A stretch of 64,000 nt of DNA from NCBI RefSeq assembly GCF_012927205.1, contig NZ_JABBGC010000001.1, forward strand, positions 4,088,522 through 4,152,521, in the 5' to 3' direction. The notes below the pieces were generated by a model that saw only the letters and a program-made list of their open reading frames with translations, was not told the DNA's origin and did no database searches. Made by a program: the position numbers and the translations under genes. Numbering within the stretch: the stretch's first letter is position 1; each line of letters begins with the position of its first letter. This stretch comes from Chitinophaga fulva. Lineage in GTDB: Bacteria > Bacteroidota > Bacteroidia > Chitinophagales > Chitinophagaceae. Below are positions 1 through 9,357 of the stretch, piece by piece.

Positions 1-1037
1 TGCTGCTGGCTGGCATCGGGCCAGTTGCCCAGCCAGCCATTTACGGTCAGGGAAATTTCGCTGAGCGAATCCGGCAGGAATCCGAGGGACAGTTCACCGG
101 AGCTGTGCGGCATAATATTGTTTTTGCGTGTTTCCTGGCGGATGACCATCGTAGGCTGACCGTTGTTGAGCACGGTCCTTTCCATTTCAGCGGATGATTT
201 ATCCTGGGCCCTGTGCAGGTGCCCGTGCAGGCTCATGTTCCACCTGTTCCTTGATAGGGAGATACGCGGATTAAACGCCTGTTCCCAATTGCTGGCCATC
301 ACTTCCAGGTTGCCGCTGAAGCTTTTGCTGCCTTTTTTGGTGATGATGTTGATCACACCTGCGGCGCCTTCTGCATCGTAACGGGCGGAAGGGGAGGTGA
401 TGATTTCTACCGAACGGATGATATTGGCCGGCATCATGTTGAGCGCATCGGCGGGACTGCGGGCCATCTGCCCGGAGTATTTCCCATCGACCAGTATTTT
501 GAGGGTGCCGCTGCCCCGCATGGTCACTTTGCCCTGCGGATCTACGTTCAGCGCCGGTGCTTTGCGCAGCACGTCGGCGGCGGTGCCTCCTCGGTTGCTG
601 ATATCACTTTCAGCATTGTATACCAACATGCCGGGTTTCTGTTCCACCAGTTGCCACTGTGATATCACCTGTATACCGCTCAACTGCACCGTGGTGGCTG
701 CCAGGAAGAGAGTGTCCAGCTGGATGAGCATTTTCTCTTTATCGATCAACAGCGGTTGGCTGGCGGGGCGGTATCCCACGGAAGACAAGATCAGCTTAAA
801 CCGTCCTGCTTTTTGCAGTGACATTTTAAATGTGCCGTTCTCGCCGCTGTAGGCAGAAGCGGCCGGTGTTTGCTGTTCGTCGGTGATGCCAATGGTGGCA
901 TAGGGTATCGGCTGCCGGGATACGGAATCGGCCACGATGCCGCGAACCGTATAGGCGCCGGGGTTAGTCTGGGCAAAAACGCCCTGGGTGAACGGGATAA
1001 CGACCCACAGGAGGTATCCCAATGGTTTCCTAAACAT
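1..1037 (-). CDS. TonB-dependent outer-membrane receptor, 3' end cut by window edge
   Basis: Reading the minus strand from the ATG at 1037 gives an open frame of 345 codons that runs off the left edge. It starts with a signal peptide (MFRKPLGYLLWVVIPF, cleavage near VFAQ). A carboxypeptidase-regulatory-like beta-sandwich follows (about residues 30-105, with YTVRGIVADSVSRQPIPYA). A TonB plug domain comes next, with LRKAPALNVDPQGKVTMRG, ILVDGK and the typical EIITSPSARYDAEGAAGVIN. The visible end is the start of the beta-barrel (outer membrane beta-barrel family of Bacteroidota). Its substrate cannot be read from this part. The gene stands alone, opposite to nothing close, and its carboxy-terminal barrel is outside the window. 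Confidence 0.9.
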   Translation of the reverse strand, partial: MFRKPLGYLLWVVIPFTQGVFAQTNPGAYTVRGIVADSVSRQPIPYATIGITDEQQTPAASAYSGENGTFKMSLQKAGRFKLILSSVGYRPASQPLLIDKEKMLIQLDTLFLAATTVQLSGIQVISQWQLVEQKPGMLVYNAESDISNRGGTAADVLRKAPALNVDPQGKVTMRGSGTLKILVDGKYSGQMARSPADALNMMPANIIRSVEIITSPSARYDAEGAAGVINIITKKGSKSFSGNLEVMASNWEQAFNPRISLSRNRWNMSLHGHLHRAQDKSSAEMERTVLNNGQPTMVIRQETRKNNIMPHSSGELSLGFLPDSLSEISLTVNGWLGNWPDASQQ

Positions 1038-1188
1038 GCTACAGTAACAAAAATTGGTCAGCTGCAAAGATCTGTCCCGTAGCAGGAGGGCCGTTTATGT
1101 AAAGCGGAGAAAAATTTGCGAAAATGGGAAATGATGGATGAGCGGCAATACAACCGGAAAGGATGGTAAGCAGGTTCGCTTACCATCC

Positions 1189-2223
1189 TCACTGAACACC
1201 TGGTTCCAGCAGGGTAAATGTTTTTTCGGTACAGTTGACCTCTGCCAGCACGCCATAGGGAAGCGTAAAAGTAGGGCAGGTATGGCCAAAGTCCATTTGG
1301 GTCACTACCACCATATCGGTTAAACCTTCTTCCCGCAATACTTGCAGTATAGCAGTTTCGTATTCGGCTGCATATTGATTGTCGTACGGCCGCCCCAACA
1401 GGATGGCCTTCGCTTTGCGGAGAATACCCAGCATGGCATAACTTCTCATCCAATAACGTATCAATTCGGGCCGGGCCATCTCTTCGGAAGTTTCGAAAAA
1501 CAGGATGCTGTCCTGCCAATAGGCATCTTCCGGCCAGTAAGGAGTGCCTTTAAGAAACTCCAGTACGTCGATGCATCCGCCCATGAGCCTGCCCTGCACG
1601 GTACCCTTGCCTTGCAGGAACTTCCACCCGGTATTGGGTTCCAGCTTCCTTTTGATGTCCTGTAAAGCAGGATCAAACCATTCCAGTCGCTCGGATGTCC
1701 AGCCGTCGGTATTGGGCATGATCCGGCGCACAGGCGTTGCGGTAAAGAACGTGTTCCTGATATCTTCTACCTGGTAACGGTGCATGCCGCCATTTTCCGC
1801 GAAGCCTGTCAGCAGGGAGGTGCCATAGAAGGAGGTGAGGCCTGCTTTCAGGCAGAGCAGGTGCGTGATGGTGCTATCAGAGAAACCCAGGAATATTTTG
1901 GGGTTGTTCCGGATAACGTCCATGTCTACATATTTCAAAATCCGCACACTGTCTTCTCCGCCTATGTTGGAGATAATGGCTTTCACCGATTTGTCGGCGA
2001 ATGCTTCCATCAGATCTTCTGCTCTTGCCTGTGGATTTTCGTAGATCCATTGAGCGGGTTTCAGGGCATTTTTTGTTTCGGTAACGTCAAGGCCAAACTG
2101 TTGTTGTAATTGTTCTTTGCCTTTCCGGTACCGATGTGGCAGTTCCCCCGCTCCGCCCCAGGAGAGGGAAATGGTGGCGACTTTATCGCCCGCTGCCAGC
2201 CGGGAAGGTTTGATTAAGTTCAT
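1189..2223 (-). CDS. S66 family LD-carboxypeptidase / MccF-like peptidase
   Basis: 344 aa and no signal peptide, so probably cytoplasmic. The fold is the S66 serine peptidase family, which contains LD-carboxypeptidases that trim murein tetrapeptides and MccF proteins that inactivate microcin C-type compounds. The catalytic serine is visible in GFSDST (S115). A glutamate follows in LFFE (E244) and a histidine in DFGHTCPT (H314). Spacing and length fit the MccF-like subgroup better than the shorter LdcA enzymes. It is divergent from the AraC gene at 2349. On the minus strand a -7-like TACCTTCG lies at 2256-2249, one base off the Bacteroidota consensus. The family is sure. Murein recycling versus antibiotic self-protection cannot be decided from sequence. 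Confidence 0.88.
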   Translation of the reverse strand: MNLIKPSRLAAGDKVATISLSWGGAGELPHRYRKGKEQLQQQFGLDVTETKNALKPAQWIYENPQARAEDLMEAFADKSVKAIISNIGGEDSVRILKYVDMDVIRNNPKIFLGFSDSTITHLLCLKAGLTSFYGTSLLTGFAENGGMHRYQVEDIRNTFFTATPVRRIMPNTDGWTSERLEWFDPALQDIKRKLEPNTGWKFLQGKGTVQGRLMGGCIDVLEFLKGTPYWPEDAYWQDSILFFETSEEMARPELIRYWMRSYAMLGILRKAKAILLGRPYDNQYAAEYETAILQVLREEGLTDMVVVTQMDFGHTCPTFTLPYGVLAEVNCTEKTFTLLEPGVQ

Positions 2224-2270
2224 ATATCATCATTTAGCATTTACTGCCCGAAGGTATATTTTTTTGATCA

Positions 2271-2287
2271 TCCGGCCGAAGGCCGGA
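2271..2287. repeat. Short perfect hairpin between divergent genes
   Basis: TCCGGCC at 2271-2277 and GGCCGGA at 2281-2287 form a perfect 7-bp stem with a GAA loop. It lies between the starts of the carboxypeptidase (minus) and the AraC gene (plus). No T-tract follows on either strand, so it is not an ordinary terminator. It could be an operator or a small extragenic palindrome. Confidence 0.4.
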
Positions 2288-2348
2288 CTGTTGATGATTC
2301 CTGCTATATATCGTATATTTACTGACGGTTTTATACGCAGTCAGGCTT

Positions 2349-3146
2349 ATGAGCATCATTCTTTCACCCGGGCATTATTTTGGCAAGGAGCAGCAGTTCA
2401 ACGAAAATGCTTTCTTCAAGCTGAACATTACGGCTTATCAGCCGGATACGCATATTGGCGCGCATTACCACGAAAATGCCTATCTCAGCCTGTTGATCAA
2501 CGGTGGTTATCATGAAATGAACCGTCGCACGGAAGATGAGGTACGGCCCGGAGAATTGTTGTTCCGCCCGGCCGGATATACGCATGCCAACCGTTTCCTG
2601 GAACAGCCCGGCCGTTGCCTGAATATAGAATTCAAACAATCGGGGATAGAAGAACTGACGTTGAAAGGCTCCCTGCCACAGCAACTGATCATCTACAAGC
2701 CTGGAGCTTTCAGTGATTTGTACCAGTTGCTCTATGCCTTTCTGAAAGAGCCGGCCAACTGTCTGCCGGAGGAACATATCGTCAACTGGTTATCCGAAGT
2801 GACGGACGTGAAAATTGCCAGCCGTCTGCCCTGGTTCACACAGGCAAAGGATATCCTGCAAAACGAATTCGATACGCATCATACCATTCAATCCATCGCC
2901 AACAGGGTGTTTGTGCATCCTGTTTACCTGGCGCGGGCTTTCAAGGAAAAAGAAGGTATGACCGTGGGCAACTACCAGCTGAAGATGCGGGCGCAAAAAG
3001 CGATGGAGCTGCTTTTTACCACCCGGCTGCCCGTAACGGATATTGCCTTCTCCGCCGGGTTCTCCGATACTTCCCATCTGATCCGGGTGTTCCGGGCATT
3101 TTACCGTTGCACGCCGCATCAATTCAGGCGTCATCTGAATAGTTAA
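2349..3146 (+). CDS. AraC family transcriptional regulator with cupin-like sensor domain
   Basis: 265 aa. The amino half is a small beta-barrel sensor domain with HIGAHYHENAYLSLLINGG, typical of AraC_binding/cupin domains. The carboxy half (about 165-262) carries two helix-turn-helix units: IQSIANRVFVHPVYLARAFK and then LPVTDIAFSAGFSDTSHLIR followed by FRAFYRCTPHQFRR, the AraC signature. It is a one-component DNA-binding regulator whose ligand is unknown. It is divergent from the S66 peptidase and precedes the M1 peptidase, so either could be a target. Nothing in it looks damaged. Confidence 0.9.
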   Translation: MSIILSPGHYFGKEQQFNENAFFKLNITAYQPDTHIGAHYHENAYLSLLINGGYHEMNRRTEDEVRPGELLFRPAGYTHANRFLEQPGRCLNIEFKQSGIEELTLKGSLPQQLIIYKPGAFSDLYQLLYAFLKEPANCLPEEHIVNWLSEVTDVKIASRLPWFTQAKDILQNEFDTHHTIQSIANRVFVHPVYLARAFKEKEGMTVGNYQLKMRAQKAMELLFTTRLPVTDIAFSAGFSDTSHLIRVFRAFYRCTPHQFRRHLNS

Positions 3147-3195
3147 TCTGATACTATTTTTTGAGTGGATGACGGCGTTACTTTGTAAAAAAAGT

Positions 3196-5169
3196 ATGCG
3201 CCGACTTATCGCCCTTTTATATTTACTTTCACCGGTGTGGCTTGTTGCCCAGCAGAAACTGGATTACCAGTTGCAGGTACAGGCAGATCTGGCGAAAAAG
3301 ACTTTTGCCGTACAGGGAAGCCTTTCTTATGAAACCACTGCGGCTACCACCGATTCCGTTAAAATAATGATCAGCAAGGGGAGAGGCCCCGCCAAACTGC
3401 AACTGCAGGGCGGCATAGCCGCTACGGTGGACACCAGCCTGAGTGGTTCCGGTGACGTGCTTTACCACTGGCACTTTAAACGCCCGCAGCCCGTGGGTTC
3501 CCGCTTACATTTTACCTATGCCTACGAACGGGGAGATGCCCCCACTTTTCAGTACTACCTGGACAGCAGTTTTTGCATGGCCGGCGGATACGGTTCCGCA
3601 TGGTATCCGCAGGTGTTGGCCCGCGCTGCCGATGGGAGCGATGACTACATCCGTGGCACGGGCACCCTGCGGGTGACGCTTCCGGAGCCGCTGATGGCGG
3701 TAATGGCTGCCTGCACCATCAAAACCACGAAAGGCGCCGGTTCCCAGACCTATGAATTTCATTACGCCCAGCCGGACATCTTCTCCCTGTATATCGGAAA
3801 ATATACCCGGCAGGACTATCAGGGCAAGATGCCGTTTTACACTTACTGCCTGAGTAAAGCGATCAACGGAGAAGATATCTCCCGGAAAGCAGCGTCAGTA
3901 CTGGACTTCCTGTCTGCCGAATTTGGACCGCTGGTTATTCCCAATTTCTCTATCATCGAATTCCCGGAAGCCGTGGCAGAAAAGACCGGCATCGGTGGCG
4001 CCAGTATCTTGGGCGGCGTGGTGATGCCTACCGGCGCACTGCGGGAGTTTAACTACGCGCTTTTCGGTCATGAGATAGGGCACCAATGGTGGGGCAATAA
4101 GGTGCTCTCTAAAGGAAGTATCGGTGCGGAAATGCTTTCCGAAGCTATGGCGCAATATGGCTCGCTGCAGGTGGTGGAACGCTTTGATAGCGCACGGGCC
4201 ATTAACTACCGGAAGACGGGTTATCCCGGTTACCTGCCTGATCAGAGCGGAGTGGGATACCTTAAAAACGCCGCTGCCGGTAATGATGAGCCCCTGGCCA
4301 CGCTCAGTGGTAAGAACGGCCATATCCTTGGCGACAGCAAAGGTTTCCTGGCGCTGGAACTGCTGGCAACAGTGGTGGGTAAACCAACATTTCACAAAGC
4401 CCTGCAAAACATCGGCGAAAAGTACAGCCATGACGGCCTTAGCTGGAACGACTTCTTACAGGAGATATCCAGCGCGCACGGCAGCAACCTGGAATGGTTC
4501 TATCAGCAATGGTTTGACCGCACCGGCGCACCGGCATGGCAAAGCAGCTGGCAGCAACAGGGCAATATCCTTCAACTTACCGTTACCCAGAAAGACAGTA
4601 TTTACCGGTTACCACTGGAAGTATTGGTGACTTATCGTAATGGCACCACTTCCCTGCAACATATCACCATCCAGGAGCGGACCAACCAATTGCAATTACC
4701 TGTGAACGGCCCGGTAGCTGCTGTACAGGTAGATCCTTACTTTAAGGTATTGCACTGGGACGATGCGCTGACACCTATTGCGCAGGCACAGTCGAAAGTG
4801 GTGCGCGTGCTGAACCTGCGCATACAGCAGCAACCCGACGAAGCCATGGCATTGGCGAAATCCTACGTGCAGGCAGGTATCCCTGATGATCAGTATGGTG
4901 TGGAGTTTTCACTGTACTACCAGATGGGCCGTATTGCCGCTGCGCAGAACAAAACAGATGAGGCAATAGGCTGGTACCAGCACGCGTTGCAAAGCGTTAG
5001 CCGTAACAAGGAGCTGTTGGCGTATACCTATTACCGTGTGGCGCAACTGGCGGCTGCAAAACAGGATGCCGCGCTGTTGGAATGGGCCTGTAATAACGCT
5101 GTCACCGCAGATGCCGCCAACCAGAAGGCGGATGGCATGGAATCAAAAGTAAAACTGCTTGGAAAATAA
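3196..5169 (+). CDS. M1 family (gluzincin) metallopeptidase with C-terminal TPR-like region
   Basis: 657 aa from the ATG at 3196. The upstream ATG at 3169 would put nine odd residues before a good signal peptide (MRRLIALLYLLSPVWLVAQ), so 3196 is preferred. The zinc site is HEIGH (H292, H296 in this numbering) followed by LSEAMAQY, which carries the third ligand. The spacing to that glutamate is one residue longer than the classical HExxH-x18-E. GGASILGG stands where M1 enzymes have the GxMxN exopeptidase motif. The last 110 residues look like tetratricopeptide helices (YYQMGRIAAAQNKTDEAIGW). The protein is probably periplasmic or surface-exposed and hydrolyses peptides. A 12-bp hairpin follows the stop. 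Confidence 0.88.
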   Translation: MRRLIALLYLLSPVWLVAQQKLDYQLQVQADLAKKTFAVQGSLSYETTAATTDSVKIMISKGRGPAKLQLQGGIAATVDTSLSGSGDVLYHWHFKRPQPVGSRLHFTYAYERGDAPTFQYYLDSSFCMAGGYGSAWYPQVLARAADGSDDYIRGTGTLRVTLPEPLMAVMAACTIKTTKGAGSQTYEFHYAQPDIFSLYIGKYTRQDYQGKMPFYTYCLSKAINGEDISRKAASVLDFLSAEFGPLVIPNFSIIEFPEAVAEKTGIGGASILGGVVMPTGALREFNYALFGHEIGHQWWGNKVLSKGSIGAEMLSEAMAQYGSLQVVERFDSARAINYRKTGYPGYLPDQSGVGYLKNAAAGNDEPLATLSGKNGHILGDSKGFLALELLATVVGKPTFHKALQNIGEKYSHDGLSWNDFLQEISSAHGSNLEWFYQQWFDRTGAPAWQSSWQQQGNILQLTVTQKDSIYRLPLEVLVTYRNGTTSLQHITIQERTNQLQLPVNGPVAAVQVDPYFKVLHWDDALTPIAQAQSKVVRVLNLRIQQQPDEAMALAKSYVQAGIPDDQYGVEFSLYYQMGRIAAAQNKTDEAIGWYQHALQSVSRNKELLAYTYYRVAQLAAAKQDAALLEWACNNAVTADAANQKADGMESKVKLLGK

Positions 5170-5178
5170 CAGCATGCC

Positions 5179-5209
5179 GGCGGGCATCCGAAACACACGG
5201 ATGCCCGCC
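5179..5209 (+). terminator. Terminator-like hairpin after M1 peptidase
   Basis: A perfect 12-bp stem (GGCGGGCATCCG, 5179-5190, with its complement at 5198-5209) and a 7-base loop lie 10 bp after the stop codon. The T-tract is weak (GTTTCATC), so strength is uncertain. Confidence 0.6.
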
Positions 5210-5303
5210 GTTTCATCGGTTACTGGATGATTTAATAGTTATTGTTGCCCGGAAAACATACATTTGAGCACCAAAATCATCCTGATAAAAATTGTAGTAA
5301 CCT

Positions 5304-6737
5304 ATGATTGTTAATAAACTTTTCTTGTTTATCCTGATCTTACTGTTTAACCCAATGGTCCTCTTCGCACAACAACCTTGTAATTGCGAAGGTAATTTCA
5401 AATGGGTAAAAGAGACCTTTGAAAAGAACGATGCCGGATTTGACTATGTGATCCAACAAAAGGGCATGGCTGCCTACGAGGAGCATAATAAGGCCATCCT
5501 GTCAAAAATTAAAAAGGCAACAGACAAGGAACAATGTGCTGTAGCGATGCGGGAATGGTTGCTGTTCTTCAGAAAGTCGCATCACGCTATTATCCCTGTC
5601 AATACTACGAAGCCTACTGCGGCCGCCAGTAGCATTTCCCTGGAAGTGCTGGCACTTTCCGAAGAGCAGGTGAAACAAGGGATACCTGACGCTTCAACCC
5701 CATTACTGGAAGGTATCTGGACAACATCTTCCTATAAAATCGGTATCGTCAAAAAAGACAAAGGTTATAAAGGAATTATCCTGACATCCGGTAACCCGGC
5801 ATGGAAGCCTGGTTATGTGAAACTGAACATCACTGCGGACAGTGCCGGTGCTTTTTACATGGGCGATTTCTCTGCGAACAAATTTGATAAAGCGGTATTA
5901 GTCGGAAAAAATACCTTGCAACTGGGCACTGTGTTTTTAAAGCGCGAGTATCCGGTGTTCCCGGGGAATGATGACGCTGCGGTGCTGTATGCGAAGGAAA
6001 TGGCTACCAGCGTGCCTTTTATGCAACAACTGTCTGATAAGACCATCCTCTTCCGGATACCTACTTTCGAAGACTATGCCAAGCATGATATCGACAGCCT
6101 GCTCAAACTCAACGATGCCCTGTTGAAACGTACTCAAAATCTAGTCATCGATATCAGGAATAATGGTGGCGGATCAGATATCAGCTACTACGAGATCATC
6201 CCGTTACTTTACACCAACCCTATCCGCTCTATCAACACCACGTTTCTTTCCACACCACTGAACAACAGCAGAATGGAAGGTTTTCTGGCAACGCCCGGTC
6301 TTTCTGACGCTGAAAAAAAGGCGCTGACAGAAGCGGTAAACACGCTGAAGGAAAACCCGGGTAAGTTCGTCAACCTGAATAAAGGAAAAATCGTTGACGT
6401 AGGAAAACTGGATACTATTTTCCCTTTCCCCAAAAATGTGGCGATCATCATCAATAACCAAAACGGCAGTACGTCGGAAGAATTTCTGCTGGCGGCCAGG
6501 CAGAGCAAGAAGGTAAAACTCTTTGGTGTCACCACGTTTGGCGTGCTCGATATCTCCAATACCTATGTGGTGGAATCGCCGGACAAACAGTTCAAGCTGG
6601 GGTACGCTCTTTCCAAAAGCCTGCGTATTCCCGATCTGGCCATCGACGGGAAAGGCATTATGCCGGATTATTATATCGACAAAAGTATTCCTGATGCGCA
6701 GTGGTTGAACTATGTGGTGGGAGTACTCGAACAGTAA
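5304..6737 (+). CDS. S41 family peptidase (C-terminal processing protease-like)
   Basis: 477 aa with a signal peptide (MIVNKLFLFILILLFNPMVLFAQ) followed by PCNCEGNF, a pattern common in secreted Bacteroidota S41 enzymes. The carboxy-terminal peptidase core is recognisable from TQNLVIDIRNNGGGSDISYY and from NGSTSEEFLLAARQSKKVKLFG, with the likely nucleophilic serine in STSEEF. A PDZ domain is not clearly visible, as in the shorter non-CtpA S41 members. It is probably periplasmic or outer-membrane associated and cleaves unfolded or peptide substrates. It lies between a terminator hairpin and the palindrome at 6854, so it is likely monocistronic. Confidence 0.85.
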   Translation: MIVNKLFLFILILLFNPMVLFAQQPCNCEGNFKWVKETFEKNDAGFDYVIQQKGMAAYEEHNKAILSKIKKATDKEQCAVAMREWLLFFRKSHHAIIPVNTTKPTAAASSISLEVLALSEEQVKQGIPDASTPLLEGIWTTSSYKIGIVKKDKGYKGIILTSGNPAWKPGYVKLNITADSAGAFYMGDFSANKFDKAVLVGKNTLQLGTVFLKREYPVFPGNDDAAVLYAKEMATSVPFMQQLSDKTILFRIPTFEDYAKHDIDSLLKLNDALLKRTQNLVIDIRNNGGGSDISYYEIIPLLYTNPIRSINTTFLSTPLNNSRMEGFLATPGLSDAEKKALTEAVNTLKENPGKFVNLNKGKIVDVGKLDTIFPFPKNVAIIINNQNGSTSEEFLLAARQSKKVKLFGVTTFGVLDISNTYVVESPDKQFKLGYALSKSLRIPDLAIDGKGIMPDYYIDKSIPDAQWLNYVVGVLEQ

Positions 6738-6853
6738 CGCCTGTACGATTATGGACACCGCCCGTACACATCCGGACATTTGACGGGTGTTTAAAATGAA
6801 TAAGGTATTGAATTTTATTGTGTTATGAATGCGGCATGAAAATGCTGTGCAAT

Positions 6854-6888
6854 ATTGTCACACCGGACCGGTGTGACAATGCTTTTTT
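6854..6888 (+). promoter_or_regulatory. 27-bp palindrome plus T6 directly before a start codon
   Basis: A 27-base inverted repeat (6854-6880, 13-bp arms beginning ATTGTCACACCGG around a single central A) is followed by GC and TTTTTT. The ATG of the next gene follows at once at 6889. In form it is an intrinsic terminator, either of the S41 gene or of a leader of the permease gene. Confidence 0.7.
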
Positions 6889-9339
6889 ATGAATCTATCC
6901 ATCAAATCTATGTTCCGCCGCCTGTGGCGTCAACGGCTTTTTTCTTTTCTGAACATTGCTGGTATAGCCGTCAGCGTGAGTGCCTGTTGGGTGATATACC
7001 GTATCGTGAGTTATGAATACAGCTTTGACAGCCAGTTGCCCGACAGGGCCTATACCTACCGGCTGGTAACAGGATTGATGTTTGATATAAAAGAGAATTA
7101 TAACGGAGGGGTTTCCAAACCCATGTATCAGGCGATGCGGGAGCAGGTGCCGGGACTGAAACGGGTAGTACCTGTTTTCGGACAATGGGTGAATAATGCG
7201 GAGACTAAAGACCAGCAACAGCGTCCTGTGGTGGTAGATGATGTTAAAGAAGTAGTGGCCACAGATTCTTCTTATTTTATGATGGTGCCTTATACCTGGC
7301 TGGCCGGTAATCCGGCAACAGCGCTTCAGGCGCCGGAAAGTGTGGTACTGACAGAGAGCCGCGCCAGGAGTTATTTCGGTACGTTATCGCCTCAGGCTAT
7401 ACTGGGCAGGACGATTACCTACAACAAGGAAAAAACACGCACCGTCACCGGCGTGGTGAAGGACCTCGGGTATCCTTCTGAATTTACAGCAAAGGAATTT
7501 TTCAAGCTACCCCTGATAGAATATGAGCTGGCTGAATGGACCAACACCAATGGCTCCGATAAAGTATACCTTCAAATGGCCGCCGGGGCGGACACCGGTA
7601 GGGTAATGGCACAGATCAGCAAAATAGGTGCAGATAAATGGTCGGAACAAACAAAGCATTGGAATTTGCCCTCCACTGTCAAACGCTGGTTTAAACTGAT
7701 GCCTTTTGAAGACTCTCATTTCTCCACTTATATCAGTGAGGGAAGTGGGCACAAAGCCAACAGGTCTGTTATGCGGGGATTGATTGGGTTAGGGATACTG
7801 TTAGTCATCGTGGCCTGCATTAATTTTGTTAACCTGACCACCGCCCAGTTGCCACAACGGTCGCTGAGCATTGGTGTGAGGAAGGTGCTGGGCAGCAGCA
7901 ACACACAGCTGATGCGCATCATCATGGGCGAAACGTTTTTGATTGTATTGCTCGCTATACTGGCGGCCTTCCCGCTTACCACCATAGCCTATCGTTTCCT
8001 GGGAGATATTATACCAGAGGGCATGATGAACTATACTGCCGGATGGGGCATTGTCCTGTTCCTGGCGGCACTATTGACCGGTATCACCTTGCTGGCAGGC
8101 AGTTATCCCGCATGGCTGATGACCCGCGTACAACCAGCCGGTATCATTCAGGGACAGGGTGTATTGAATACCGGTAATAACCGCCGGCTGGCGTTGCGGA
8201 AAGTACTCATCGTATTTCAGTTTGTCATTGCACAGGTGTTTATCGCCGGTACCCTGATCATGGGCGCGCAAATGAATTATACCCTGAAGAAAGAACTGGG
8301 ATTCAATAAAGATGCAGTAGTACTCATCGACATACCCTGGAAGCTGGTGCAGAACCCTGCCTATACCAACAAACAATATGTATTGGCAGAAGCCCTGAGA
8401 AACGAAACAGGTGTGGCGGCAGTATCAGTTGGCCGTCCGCCATTGTCGGACGGCTACAGTTCGAGCATGTATGAATATTACAATGGCAAAAAGCAGGACC
8501 CGGCAAGGCGGCAGGTATATAAAAAATTCATAGATACGGCGTATATCCGTACCTATCATATGCAGTTGGTAGCCGGCCGTAATATCCGTCCGTCTGACAC
8601 CACCAACGAATTTGTGCTCAACGAAACGGCCGTGAAAGGCCTGGGCTTTGCTTCTCCGCAGGAGGCTATCGGAAAAATGATCGGGCAGGTGTCTGAACAA
8701 AAGTTTCCCATTGTTGGCGTGGTGAAAGACTTCCATACACGGGATTTCCACGCCACTATGGAGCCGGTGGCGCTGATGGCGCATAAGGATGGCAGCAATG
8801 GCCTTAATATCCTGCTAACGGGTAATGACCCCGCACAGTGGCAGGCAACCCTGAAAATGATCGAGCAGAAATGGCACGCCATGTATCCCGGAGAAGAATG
8901 GACCGGCAAGTTCTACGATCAAACCCTCGCAGCTTTGTATAAACAGGACCGCTCGGATTCAAAACTGGTGAACCTCGCCACAGGCGTAGCGATCGTGATC
9001 AGCTGCCTCGGTTTGTTCGGACTGGCCGTGCTGGTAGCTTTCCAGCGTACAAAGGAAATCGGCATCCGGAAAGTATTGGGCGCCACGGTGACCGGCATCG
9101 TGCAACTGCTGATGTCAGATTTTGTGAAACTGGTAACGATCGCTTTTATCATAGCCACACCGATAGCCTGGTGGGGCATGGACCGCTGGTTGCGCGGATT
9201 CGCCTATAGCATCAAAATTGAATGGTGGATGTTCGCATTGTCCGGCGTAATAGCGGTGCTGATAGCCATCTTCACCGTGAGTTTCCAGGCGGTGAAAGCA
9301 GCGTTGTCCAATCCTGTAAAATCTTTGCGGACGGTATAA
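6889..9339 (+). CDS. FtsX/MacB-type ABC transporter permease
   Basis: 816 aa in the common Bacteroidota arrangement of two MacB_PCD-FtsX units in one chain. A membrane helix near residues 20-40 is followed by a periplasmic domain. Three helices with the FtsX signature follow (LIGLGILLVIVACINFVNL, then RSLSIGVRKVLGSS), then a second helix and periplasmic domain. The last three helices carry the second signature (FQRTKEIGIRKVLGATVTGI). Such proteins work with a separate ATPase as efflux or mechanotransmission modules. No ATPase is encoded nearby. The start at 6889 follows a hairpin with T6 by no spacer. An internal ATG at 6910 (MFRRLWRQR) is an alternative that would leave room for a ribosome site. 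Confidence 0.87.
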   Translation: MNLSIKSMFRRLWRQRLFSFLNIAGIAVSVSACWVIYRIVSYEYSFDSQLPDRAYTYRLVTGLMFDIKENYNGGVSKPMYQAMREQVPGLKRVVPVFGQWVNNAETKDQQQRPVVVDDVKEVVATDSSYFMMVPYTWLAGNPATALQAPESVVLTESRARSYFGTLSPQAILGRTITYNKEKTRTVTGVVKDLGYPSEFTAKEFFKLPLIEYELAEWTNTNGSDKVYLQMAAGADTGRVMAQISKIGADKWSEQTKHWNLPSTVKRWFKLMPFEDSHFSTYISEGSGHKANRSVMRGLIGLGILLVIVACINFVNLTTAQLPQRSLSIGVRKVLGSSNTQLMRIIMGETFLIVLLAILAAFPLTTIAYRFLGDIIPEGMMNYTAGWGIVLFLAALLTGITLLAGSYPAWLMTRVQPAGIIQGQGVLNTGNNRRLALRKVLIVFQFVIAQVFIAGTLIMGAQMNYTLKKELGFNKDAVVLIDIPWKLVQNPAYTNKQYVLAEALRNETGVAAVSVGRPPLSDGYSSSMYEYYNGKKQDPARRQVYKKFIDTAYIRTYHMQLVAGRNIRPSDTTNEFVLNETAVKGLGFASPQEAIGKMIGQVSEQKFPIVGVVKDFHTRDFHATMEPVALMAHKDGSNGLNILLTGNDPAQWQATLKMIEQKWHAMYPGEEWTGKFYDQTLAALYKQDRSDSKLVNLATGVAIVISCLGLFGLAVLVAFQRTKEIGIRKVLGATVTGIVQLLMSDFVKLVTIAFIIATPIAWWGMDRWLRGFAYSIKIEWWMFALSGVIAVLIAIFTVSFQAVKAALSNPVKSLRTV

Positions 9340-9357
9340 AGGCACTTTATACCGTCC
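9329..9357. terminator. Bidirectional terminator palindrome spanning two stop codons
   Basis: Perfect 13-bp arms (GGACGGTATAAAG at 9329-9341 and its complement at 9345-9357) surround the loop GCA. The arms contain the stop codons of both convergent genes and read R-T-V-stop in both directions. There is no long T-tract. Confidence 0.6.

Noticed and set aside
397..852. Long plus-strand ORF at the left end
   Set aside because: It is a shadow of the minus-strand TonB receptor, which has a signal peptide and plug motifs.
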